Assembly (NCBI GenBank): GCA_029260695.1
Contig: JAJDCT010000032.1
Coordinates: 1-11,660 of the forward strand
Source: Phycisphaeraceae bacterium
GTDB taxonomy: Bacteria > Planctomycetota > Phycisphaerae > Phycisphaerales > Phycisphaeraceae
Direction: 5' to 3'
Length of the DNA stretch: 11,660 nt
Below the pieces are notes generated by a model. The model had not been told where the DNA came from and ran no database searches. It saw only the letters and a list, made by a program, of their open reading frames with translations. Positions 1-6,662 of this stretch are shown here, piece by piece; the stretch's first letter is position 1; the number at the start of each line of letters is the position of its first letter. The position numbers and the translations under genes are program-made.

Positions 1-44
1 CGAAGACATCGGGATCGAGTAGCGGGGTTCAACTAAAGCTAGGC

Positions 45-428
45 TCACCTTGCCGACCTGATCTTTCGATAAGCCCAGATGAAGGCGACGAGGAACAGCA
101 GGTCGAAGATGAAGAACGGCTTCCACATCCACGGCACACCTGCTCCCAACCAGTGCCAACCGACGACGACGCAGTAACTGATCTTAAGCATGATGCCGTA
201 GGGGATCAGGTTGCGGTTACGCCTGGGGTCGGACGCGACGGCGAAGAACATCAGCGCGAAGACCAACAGCAGCAGGGCCGGGAAGTGGACGTAGCCGTAG
301 TGGTTCGGGGGTGTGGTGCCGAAGCGATCGAATACAGTTGGCGCGAAAAAGAAAAACGCCAGACCGAGCACCCCGTCGTACAGCCCGGCGAGGATGAATA
401 ACGGCCGAACGGATGATGATCGTGCCAT
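45..428 (-). CDS. Small four-helix membrane protein, third gene of the radical SAM operon
   Basis: A 127-residue hydrophobic protein with about four predicted membrane segments (roughly residues 9-29, 47-65, 76-95 and 102-121) and a basic C-terminus (YRKIRSAR), which suggests a cytoplasmic tail. I see no catalytic motif. The loop between helices 2 and 3 carries DPRRNRNLIPYG, and NHYGYVHFP precedes helix 2; these are the most distinctive stretches. The start is supported by a strong AAGGAG Shine-Dalgarno sequence 9 nt before the ATG. The gene lies 28 bp downstream of the radical SAM gene on the same strand, so co-transcription is likely. From memory this resembles a conserved hypothetical family of planctomycetes, but I cannot name a function. 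It could be a membrane partner of the neighbouring enzyme or a carrier for its product (inference only). Confidence 0.8.
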   Translation of the reverse strand: MARSSSVRPLFILAGLYDGVLGLAFFFFAPTVFDRFGTTPPNHYGYVHFPALLLLVFALMFFAVASDPRRNRNLIPYGIMLKISYCVVVGWHWLGAGVPWMWKPFFIFDLLFLVAFIWAYRKIRSAR

Positions 429-456
429 GAGCCGTGGCTCCTTCCCGCCCGGGTAG

Positions 457-1797
457 TCAGGCCGACTCCTTTATACCCTCCACCAAGCCATTCGTCGCCC
501 TTCGGTACTTGCGTTTGAACAGGTCCCGCCTCCAAGCGGTCGCCTCGTCACTGTAGAGCCTGACCACAAGGTCGTGGAAGCCCCCGACCAGCTCGTCGGC
601 GGTCATGTGGGTCGGCTCAAAGGTCAGGTCGAACAGCGTACACTTGTGCCAGGCTTTTTCTTCAAGCAGCCTGCCCATCCGGCGGAGACGTTCGTATAGC
701 GGGGTCCCGGGGAACGGGGTCATCAGTGTGACCTGCACGTCGTACAGTTCAAGCTCCTTCGCGAAGTCGTAGACACGGTCGAAGATGTCGGTGGTCTGGC
801 CGTCGAGCCCCAGCACGAAGCAGCCGTTGACCCGGATGCCGTGGGCCTGGATGTTGTGGACCAGTCGCAGGTAGTCCCCCCGGCGTTTGCGTTTCCAATC
901 GCTCTTGAGTTCGAGACCGGTAAGCCCCTCGACACCGGGGCTCTCCAGCCCGATCAACACCTCCGCGCAGCCGGCCTGACGCATGAGCGTAAGCAACTCA
1001 TCGTCCTCGCCGACGCTGATATCCGTCTCGGTGAACCACTTGATGCGGCGCTTGGCCAACAAGGGGAGCAGCCGTTTCCAATACCTGCGATCTACAAAGC
1101 TGTTGTCATCCGCAAACTCGATGAACGGCCTGGGCCAGAGCTCGTATACCCGGTCGATCTCCGCCAGGACTTTGTCGATCGGCTTCTGCTTGTACTTCGG
1201 GGTCAGCAGGATGGAGCTTGCGCAGAACTCACACTTCCAAGGGCAGCCGCGGGAGGTCTGCACGGTGATCCGGTTGTACTTATCCATATCCAGCAGGTGG
1301 TAAGCCGGCATCGGCGCGTCGGCCAGGTCGAATTCACGTGGCTTGCTGCGATAGATCGGTTTGAGTTCGTCATACTCGGCATCCACCAAAACGTCCGGCC
1401 AACAAAGCTCTCCCTCACCGACCACCACCGCGTCGCTGTGTTCAAGGGCCTCTTGGGGAAGACAGGTCACATGCAGCCCGCCCATGACCACCCGCGTGCC
1501 CGCCGCCCTGCACCGGTCGGCCAACTCATACGCCTCTGGCGCCTGCGCGGTGAACGTCGAGATCGCCACAAGGTCGAACGACGGCCAATCGATACGCACA
1601 CCATCAATGTCCTGCACATCAAGATAAACCACTTCGTGACGATCAGGCGTCAATCCAGCCAAGGTCAGCAGACCCAGGCTCGGCAGCGACGCGATCGTCT
1701 TGCTACGCTCGACAAAACCCGGCAGCGTCAAACCCAGCGCAAGCAACTCCTGGTCACAGGCGCGCACACCACTCATCGCGATCAGTCCGATCTTCAT
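457..1797 (-). CDS. B12-binding domain-containing radical SAM enzyme
   Basis: About 446 residues. The first ~150 form a cobalamin-binding Rossmann-like domain. Its GGLHVTCLPQEAL and AVVVGEGELCWP stretches are typical of B12-radical SAM proteins, and no classical DxHxxG cobalamin-histidine motif is visible. The radical SAM TIM barrel follows, with the [4Fe-4S] cysteines at C186, C190 and C193 (CPWKCEFC) in the CxxxCxxC arrangement. Family-typical blocks are FADDNSF, EVLIGLESP, GCFVLGLDGQT and MTPFPGTPLYERLRR. Such enzymes generate a 5'-deoxyadenosyl radical and commonly methylate or cyclise lipids, phosphinates or tetrapyrroles; the substrate here is unknown. I prefer the ATG at 1797 to the GTG three bases earlier, because it sits 7 nt after a GGGG-rich SD and shares one base with the stop of the upstream gene (TGATG). 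That arrangement implies translational coupling. Confidence 0.9.
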   Translation of the reverse strand: MKIGLIAMSGVRACDQELLALGLTLPGFVERSKTIASLPSLGLLTLAGLTPDRHEVVYLDVQDIDGVRIDWPSFDLVAISTFTAQAPEAYELADRCRAAGTRVVMGGLHVTCLPQEALEHSDAVVVGEGELCWPDVLVDAEYDELKPIYRSKPREFDLADAPMPAYHLLDMDKYNRITVQTSRGCPWKCEFCASSILLTPKYKQKPIDKVLAEIDRVYELWPRPFIEFADDNSFVDRRYWKRLLPLLAKRRIKWFTETDISVGEDDELLTLMRQAGCAEVLIGLESPGVEGLTGLELKSDWKRKRRGDYLRLVHNIQAHGIRVNGCFVLGLDGQTTDIFDRVYDFAKELELYDVQVTLMTPFPGTPLYERLRRMGRLLEEKAWHKCTLFDLTFEPTHMTADELVGGFHDLVVRLYSDEATAWRRDLFKRKYRRATNGLVEGIKESA

Positions 1798-2201
1798 CAC
1801 AGCACCCCGTTTCTAAAAAAAAGTCCGATCAACACAACTACAAACCAGCAGCACCCCGCGGTCAGGCTCAGCACTGGCACGAAGAAAAGATTCCGCAAAG
1901 GCATACGCCAGGCTGCCAGGTAACAGACCAGCGGCATCGACACCGCCCCCACGATCAACAGCACGCCCGGCCAGCGTGCCGATGCCTCCGACATGCCGAC
2001 CGCATCCACAGTCAGCGCCAGCGCGAGGTTCAGCATCCCTGTCCCCAGGAACGCGATGTGTCCCAGACGCGTCAGCCGACGCCGCCACGAGTTGTAACCA
2101 CCCATCCACGATTCGTGATGGAAACCGATCCCCTGGGCCGCCCCGGAAAGCAGCCCAAGCGTCATCCAGCACCAGGCGAACAGGAGGTTGATCCAGATCA
2201 T
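1797..2201 (-). CDS. Small membrane protein, first gene of the radical SAM operon
   Basis: A 134-residue protein with four likely membrane helices (about 3-24, 45-65, 78-96 and 104-128). A polar cytoplasmic or periplasmic loop at 27-44 contains the distinctive HHESWMGGYNSWRRR. No enzyme motif is recognised. The ATG at 2201 follows AAGAAAGG at a suitable distance, and the stop codon overlaps the start of the radical SAM gene, so the two are translationally coupled. It is the promoter-proximal gene of the leftward operon and starts about 60 nt after the predicted start site of the divergent promoter. I recall similar proteins as conserved hypotheticals in planctomycetes. The conserved Trp/Tyr/Arg loop suggests an interaction or lipid head-group surface, but this is speculation. 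Confidence 0.8.
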   Translation of the reverse strand: MIWINLLFAWCWMTLGLLSGAAQGIGFHHESWMGGYNSWRRRLTRLGHIAFLGTGMLNLALALTVDAVGMSEASARWPGVLLIVGAVSMPLVCYLAAWRMPLRNLFFVPVLSLTAGCCWFVVVLIGLFFRNGVL

Positions 2202-2234
2202 GGCGACCTTTCTTAAGCAGGCAGGTCCAGGCTA

Positions 2235-2263
2235 TTGACAGCGATCGTGCCCGCTCATATTAT
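2235..2263 (+). promoter_or_regulatory. Sigma-70-type promoter for the DUF2339-tetR operon
   Basis: TTGACA at 2235-2240, a 17-bp spacer and TATTAT at 2258-2263: a perfect -35 box, ideal spacing and one mismatch in the -10 box. Predicted transcription start is near 2270, giving a leader of about 168 nt before the ATG at 2438. The last base of the -10 box is the first base of an 18-bp palindrome, so binding there would block the start site. Confidence 0.7.
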
Positions 2264-2280
2264 GTAAGTATACACCTACA
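2263..2280. promoter_or_regulatory. Imperfect palindrome, candidate TetR-type operator
   Basis: TGTAAGTATACACCTACA matches its own reverse complement at 14 of 18 positions, with outer half-sites TGTA/TACA around a TATA-like centre. Size and symmetry fit operators of TetR-family dimers. It overlaps the rightward start region and contains the -10 box of the leftward promoter. A TetR-type gene closes the rightward operon at 6055-6645, so autoregulation and control of the divergent operon are plausible. Binding is inferred. Confidence 0.5.
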
Positions 2281-2295
2281 CAATACGGTTTGCAA
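2267..2295 (-). promoter_or_regulatory. Divergent promoter for the radical SAM operon
   Basis: Read on the minus strand: TTGCAA (2295-2290), a 17-bp spacer, then TATACT (2272-2267). Each hexamer matches consensus at four or more positions with optimal spacing. Predicted start is near 2260, about 60 nt upstream of the ATG at 2201. The -10 hexamer lies inside the 18-bp palindrome, and the two divergent promoters face each other across it. Confidence 0.55.
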
Positions 2296-2313
2296 CCTGA
2301 TTCGGGGCATCGA

Positions 2314-2414
2314 GCCATAGGGGAGTAGCCAAACCGATATCGGCTGTGCGATGGCGACGTAATTTGTTGTTGGTTAATGAATTAGTTTCTAATCTTGCGA
2401 TCAGACCTGTTGGC
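2314..2414 (+). ncRNA. Candidate yybP-ykoY-like (manganese) riboswitch leader
   Basis: The leader contains GGGGAGTAGC at 2320-2329, the hallmark 5' strand of the yybP-ykoY aptamer. About 80 nt later comes CAGACC (2402-2407), close to the family's GAGACC. The flanks can pair as a closing stem: GCCATAGG (2314-2321) with CCTGTTGGC (2406-2414) forms GCCA/TGGC and GG/CC around a small internal loop. Just inside, GC of TAGC can pair with GC of TTGCGA. Internal hairpins are possible at 2334-2343 (CCG-ATAT-CGG) and 2381-2393 (ATTAG-TTT-CTAAT). The segment lies entirely in the predicted leader and ends 12 nt before the SD. I could not verify the second conserved internal loop (L3), and the 3' strand is about 3 nt longer than expected, so this stays tentative. 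Confidence 0.33.
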
Positions 2415-2437
2415 GTGATTGACATAAGGGGCTGACC

Positions 2438-5400
2438 ATGACAGCGTTGGCATTGTTACTAGGCATCGTGGCTTTCATCATGGCGTTCAGCAGCCGGGTC
2501 GAACAGGCCCGGCAGAGGAAGCAGATCGAGCGGTTGCGCCAGGTTGTATTCAAGCTCCAGGCGCAGCCACCGGTTAGCAATGCGGCAGACGCCAGGACGG
2601 TCATGAAGGCCGCCATGAGCTCTGAAACCGTTGTCGCGCCCCAACCACCGATGCCAAAGCAGCCACAGAAAGTGGTAGAAGAATCGGACAGGGTGTTTGC
2701 GGAGGCGCTCGACGAGGTGCTCCCGCCAGATGTGCAAGCCCCCCCGCCGGTAGTACCCGAACCCAAGCCGATGCAAGAAGAGTCACCCGTGCAGGCGGAG
2801 TCGTCGCACAAGAAAGACGCGTTGCACCGGCTCGCCTCTCCGGGCCAGGCCGGCCCCAAGCAGCCGGCGTTCACCCGACCGGCCACGCCAGCCGGCGCAT
2901 CGAAGCCGGAGCAAAAGCCAAAGCCAAAGCCAATGCGGGTATCTCTCGAAGAACGGCTCGGCGCGGGCGTCTACATCTGGGCCGGCGGGATCGCGCTGAT
3001 GCTCGCGGGAGCATTCCTGGTCAAGTACTCGTTCGACAATAACCTCCTGTCGGTTCAGGCCCGGCTGTCGATCGCCGGGGCGTTCGGAGCGGTGCTGATG
3101 CTGGCAAGCCTGTGGGTTCGCAAACGTGCGGACAAGGTTGCGGCGGCGTTGTGCGGCGCGGGCGTGGCGGACATGTTCACCACGTTGCTGGCAGCGACGG
3201 CGATCTACAAGGTGATGGACCCGTGGTGGGGCTTTGCGCTGATGGTGGTGGTCACCGCGATCGCTGTCGGGATGTCGCTGATGCACGGGCCGTTTGTCGC
3301 GCTGCTTGGGCTGGTAGGCGGGTTCGCCACACCGACACTGATCAGCGGTGACGAGGCGGCGTGGGGGCCCACGTTCACGTACCTGTTGCTGTTGGAGATC
3401 GGGCTGGCGGTCATCACACGCAAGAAGCAGTGGTTCGGGCTGTCGGCGCTGACGTTGGCTGCCTCTATCATCACGACGCTGGCGTACACGTTGTTCGCCT
3501 GGGACCCCGATCACAGCTACTGGCTGGTGATGTTCGCGATGGGGACGGCGGTCGTGTTCGTGGTAAACGCGGCACGAGCGACAGACATGGAGGACGGTTC
3601 GCCTACATGGAAGAGCCGTATCTGGCTGGGGCTGGGCGCGGTAGGCACGAGCGCGTTGCTGATGACCATGTTCGTGGGATACAGCCGCTTCTCGATGATG
3701 GAACTCTCGGCATTAGGCCTGCTCGGGGCCGGGGCGCTGCTGCTGGCAAGGCTTGATCGGAGATATATCACACTGGCGTACCTGGGCGCGGGGCTGTGTG
3801 GCATGATGCTGCTTGCCTGGCCCATCGCGTACCAGATGGGGTACGTGGACCTTGCGACGTCTGACTACTACCTGCTCGCAATCGGGTATGGACTTGTGTT
3901 TGTGATCGGCGGGCTCTTATGTGTCTGGCGTAACGCTCGGCCGGGCATGTTCGCGTGGCTGTCAGCGGGGAGCGCGTTAGGGTTCGTGATCCTGACACAC
4001 ATCGGCCGGATAGATCACCCGCCGGGGTCGCTGAGCGGGTGGATGGTGTATGCCGGTGTGTCGGCGCTGGTCACGATCGGTGCGGCACTGGTCTGGCGCA
4101 CACGCAAAGAGCACGGCACGCTGGTCATCGATGCATACGCGCTGATGGCGGCGGCGCTGGCGACGCTGGCGGCCTGGTTTGGGCTTGATCACCCGTGGGT
4201 CGCACCGGCGTGGTGCGGGCTGGCGGTGGTCGTCGCGGCGCTGGGGGCGCAACTAAGATTGCGTTGGCTCGTGATTCCGGTGGGCTGGCTGTTCGCGGGG
4301 TGTGTGTTGCAACTCCTAGTGCCGGGGCCCACCGGTTACGACTTGCCCATGCAGCCGATCGCCAACACCATGCTCGCGCACTACGGCCTACCCGCGCTAG
4401 GCTTCGCGGCGATCGCGTGGATCTATCACCGAAACCCCTTGCAACTGCTGCGCACGGTTTCCCAGGCGTTGGCGCTGGTCACGGCTACAGTGGCCATCAG
4501 CTTACAGGTCAGGCTCGGTTTCCATACCGAACACCTCTGGCAGGGTTCAGCCCAGCTTGTTGAATGGTCGACTTATGCCGTGCTTTGGATGGGTATCGGG
4601 GCCGGGGTGTTGTGGCGGTTCAAGGCTGAGTCGCTCAACGGGTTGCGCAAGGCGGCGGTCGGAATCGGTGTAGTCGGGTTGATTGCGGCGGTGCTGCACC
4701 CCATGCTGATCAGCAACCCGTTACTGATCTCGGCCGAGGTGGGCCAGACGCGTGTGCTGAACTGGCTTTTGTATATCTATGGTTTACCGTGCGTGGTCGC
4801 GTTCCTGCTGGCGCGGGTCATGCCCAAAGAGGCGGGGCCCTTCAAGAAGGCGGCGGGCGTGGTGTCGTTCATGTTATTCTTTGCGCTCGTGACCTTGCAG
4901 GTCCGTCACGGGTTCACCGGGTCCAGCACGCAGTGGCGGATGAGCGCGGGTGTGGGGCTGCGTGAGTGGGCGACGTACAGCGTGGTGTGGATGGTGATAT
5001 CCCTGGCTATGCTGTGGATCGGTAGGCTCATGAAGACCGGGGCGCTTAAGAAGGCGGCGCTGGTGATGGGCATGGCGGGCTTGGGGGCGGCGGTGCTGGG
5101 GACGCTGGTCTTCGACAACCCGCTTATCTGGACGGTGAAGGTGGGTGAGCTGTGCCTGCTGAACTGGCTGCTTTATATCTATGGTTTACCCTGCGTCTTG
5201 GCGTTTGTGCTGGCCCGTGTGTTGCCGAAGGAAACCGGGGTTGTCAAGCTGATTGCGTCGGGCGTGTCGTTTGTGCTGTTGTTCGCGCTGGTGTCGATGC
5301 AGGTGAGACAGGGGTTCACGGGTTCGGATATGGCGTGGCAGATTGGCAAAGACGTGCAATTGCACGAGTGGGCGACATACAGCGTGGTCTGGTTATTGGT

Positions 5401-6049
5401 GTCGTTGGTGGTGTCGAGGATCGGCGCGCGTTGGCGGGCCCAGACCTTTGAATGGGCCGGTATTGCTATGGGGATGGCGGGTATGCTGGCGGCGGTGGTC
5501 GGGGCGGTAGGGGTCGACAACCCGCTATTTACCCTGGCACACGTGGGCGACCTGCGTGGGTTTAATTGGCTTCTCTATATTTATGGCGTGCCCTGCCTAC
5601 TCACAGCGGCCGTGGCCTTGACGTCACGCACCCAGGAAGTGCCAATGAAGATGATCGCGGTAGCGGTGTCGCTGCTGCTGCTGTTCGTGCTCGTATCATT
5701 TGAGGTACGCCAGGGATTCGTCGGCGGCGACCTGCTGCTGAAAACGCACCCGATCAGTTCGGTCGAGAACTACAGCTACTCTTTGGCGTGGGTATTGTTG
5801 GCATTGGGGCTGCTGGCGGGCGGATTGATGACGGGCAATGCCGCCCTGCGGTACGGGTCGCTGGCGGTCATGCTCGTGGCGGTCGGCAAGGTCGCGTTGG
5901 ACACGGCTCAACTGCGTGACCTCTGGCGGGTATTGAGTCTGCTGGGATTGGGGCTGAGCCTGATCGTGTTGGGCTACGTGTATCAGCGATATGTATTCCG
6001 TCGGCCAAAGCGGTCGGAAGCTGGACCGGAAGCGCTTGAAAGCGAGTAA
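2438..6049 (+). CDS. DUF2339-family giant polytopic membrane protein with tandem C-terminal modules
   Basis: A 1203-residue inner-membrane protein. Residues 1-18 form one hydrophobic segment, followed by a short charged helix likely to coil (19-42). A Pro/Gln/Glu/Lys-rich linker runs to about 165, ending in KPEQKPKPKP. The DUF2339 (COG5373) core begins near 170: EERLGAG, a helix, VKYSFDNNLLS, VRKRADK and GLVGGFATPTLIS at 291-303. Dozens of hydrophobic segments follow. From about 667 to 1185 there are four copies of a 134-residue membrane module, and the protein ends in GYVYQRYVFRRPKR, as is usual for the family. The length exceeds what I know as typical for DUF2339 (about 800-1100). Function is unknown; a role in the envelope or transport is only inferred. 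The ATG at 2438 has AAGGGG 5-10 nt upstream. tetR starts 5 bp after the stop codon. Confidence 0.88.
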   Translation: MTALALLLGIVAFIMAFSSRVEQARQRKQIERLRQVVFKLQAQPPVSNAADARTVMKAAMSSETVVAPQPPMPKQPQKVVEESDRVFAEALDEVLPPDVQAPPPVVPEPKPMQEESPVQAESSHKKDALHRLASPGQAGPKQPAFTRPATPAGASKPEQKPKPKPMRVSLEERLGAGVYIWAGGIALMLAGAFLVKYSFDNNLLSVQARLSIAGAFGAVLMLASLWVRKRADKVAAALCGAGVADMFTTLLAATAIYKVMDPWWGFALMVVVTAIAVGMSLMHGPFVALLGLVGGFATPTLISGDEAAWGPTFTYLLLLEIGLAVITRKKQWFGLSALTLAASIITTLAYTLFAWDPDHSYWLVMFAMGTAVVFVVNAARATDMEDGSPTWKSRIWLGLGAVGTSALLMTMFVGYSRFSMMELSALGLLGAGALLLARLDRRYITLAYLGAGLCGMMLLAWPIAYQMGYVDLATSDYYLLAIGYGLVFVIGGLLCVWRNARPGMFAWLSAGSALGFVILTHIGRIDHPPGSLSGWMVYAGVSALVTIGAALVWRTRKEHGTLVIDAYALMAAALATLAAWFGLDHPWVAPAWCGLAVVVAALGAQLRLRWLVIPVGWLFAGCVLQLLVPGPTGYDLPMQPIANTMLAHYGLPALGFAAIAWIYHRNPLQLLRTVSQALALVTATVAISLQVRLGFHTEHLWQGSAQLVEWSTYAVLWMGIGAGVLWRFKAESLNGLRKAAVGIGVVGLIAAVLHPMLISNPLLISAEVGQTRVLNWLLYIYGLPCVVAFLLARVMPKEAGPFKKAAGVVSFMLFFALVTLQVRHGFTGSSTQWRMSAGVGLREWATYSVVWMVISLAMLWIGRLMKTGALKKAALVMGMAGLGAAVLGTLVFDNPLIWTVKVGELCLLNWLLYIYGLPCVLAFVLARVLPKETGVVKLIASGVSFVLLFALVSMQVRQGFTGSDMAWQIGKDVQLHEWATYSVVWLLVSLVVSRIGARWRAQTFEWAGIAMGMAGMLAAVVGAVGVDNPLFTLAHVGDLRGFNWLLYIYGVPCLLTAAVALTSRTQEVPMKMIAVAVSLLLLFVLVSFEVRQGFVGGDLLLKTHPISSVENYSYSLAWVLLALGLLAGGLMTGNAALRYGSLAVMLVAVGKVALDTAQLRDLWRVLSLLGLGLSLIVLGYVYQRYVFRRPKRSEAGPEALESE
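4436..5993 (+). repeat. Four tandem ~134-codon modules inside the DUF2339 gene
   Basis: Repeated landmarks keep an almost exact period. NWLLYIYG starts at residues 775, 909 and 1043 (402-bp steps). The E-[WN]-x-[TS]-Y motif is at 709, 843, 977 and 1110. The [LMF][QE]VR-x-GF motif is at 689, 820, 954 and 1088. The approximate units are 4436-4831, 4832-5233, 5234-5635 and 5636-5993; the fourth lacks the NWLLYIYG half and instead carries the usual family C-terminus. DNA identity is still visible: TATATCTATGGTTTACC occurs at both 4771 and 5173. Each unit has about four membrane helices. Confidence 0.85.
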
Positions 6050-6054
6050 ATGTC

Positions 6055-6645
6055 ATGGCCCGACCCAATCAGTCAGATCAGCGCCGCGAGGAACTCACCC
6101 CGGTGATAGCCAGGTCTTTTGCTGAACTTGGATACCGTCGCGCCACGACGGCAGCACTGGCGCAGCGTTGCGGGCTGCGTGAGAACCAGCTCTACCGGCT
6201 CTGGCCTAACAAGAAGGCGATGTTCCTGGCGTCGATCGATTACCTCTACGAGTTCACGGCGGCGAAATGGCGGGAGCTTCTGTCCAGTGACGATGGGCGA
6301 ACACCGGCCGAGCGCATCCTGACCTGGGAGGGCGAGCACCGCGGGGAGTCGGGCCTGCACCGGATCACCTTCGCTGGGCTTAACGAAACCGATGACCCGG
6401 ATATCAGAGAAGCGCTACGGCAGATGTACCAAAAATTCCACTCGTTCATCATCGGGCAGGTCCAAGAACACCGCGCGGATAAAGACCATAACGAACACCC
6501 CGATGCAGCACTAACCGCCTGGGCGGTCATCGGGCTTGGGATGATGGCCAACATCACGCACGAACTGAAGCTGCTGCCCCACGACATGCGGGGACGGATG
6601 GTTCACGATGTCGGGACACACCTACTTGATGGTGGTCAGAACTGA
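6055..6645 (+). CDS. TetR/AcrR-family transcriptional regulator
   Basis: 196 residues, the normal size for the family. The N-terminal DNA-binding domain spans about residues 10-58. Its helix-turn-helix (TTAALAQRCGLRENQLYRLW, residues 31-50) is followed by the usual PNKKAMFLASIDYLY. The remainder is a helical ligand-binding/dimerisation domain with no recognisable ligand signature. The ATG lies 5 bp after the DUF2339 stop with only a weak GAAAG/GAG-rich SD, which suggests translational coupling. Its probable target is the 18-bp palindrome at 2263-2280 in the promoter region of its own operon and the divergent radical SAM operon (inference). The final position in the operon fits a repressor that senses the operon's substrate. 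It ends 17 bp from the convergent purH-type gene, with no clear terminator between them. Confidence 0.9.
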   Translation: MARPNQSDQRREELTPVIARSFAELGYRRATTAALAQRCGLRENQLYRLWPNKKAMFLASIDYLYEFTAAKWRELLSSDDGRTPAERILTWEGEHRGESGLHRITFAGLNETDDPDIREALRQMYQKFHSFIIGQVQEHRADKDHNEHPDAALTAWAVIGLGMMANITHELKLLPHDMRGRMVHDVGTHLLDGGQN

Positions 6646-6662
6646 ACCGGACCGTTTAACAA

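Noticed and set aside
1..22. Possible C-terminal tail of a plus-strand gene (frame ends in TAG at 20-22)
   Set aside because: Only six codons are visible and other frames are equally possible, so nothing supports a gene call.
841..1923. Long open frame on the plus strand opposite the radical SAM and 134-aa genes
   Set aside because: It is antisense to genes with clear family motifs, has no recognisable domain and a low-complexity polar composition; it is a shadow frame.
2419..2424. A second perfect TTGACA just before the DUF2339 start codon
   Set aside because: No -10-like hexamer occurs at 16-18 bp downstream, and any transcript would start inside the coding region.
2783..3514. 243-codon open frame on the minus strand inside the DUF2339 gene
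   Set aside because: It is Arg/Gln/His-rich with no domain, as expected for the reverse of a hydrophobic GC-rich gene.
6646..6662. Possible bidirectional terminator between tetR and purH
   Set aside because: The 17-bp gap is too short and contains no adequate stem or T-tract.
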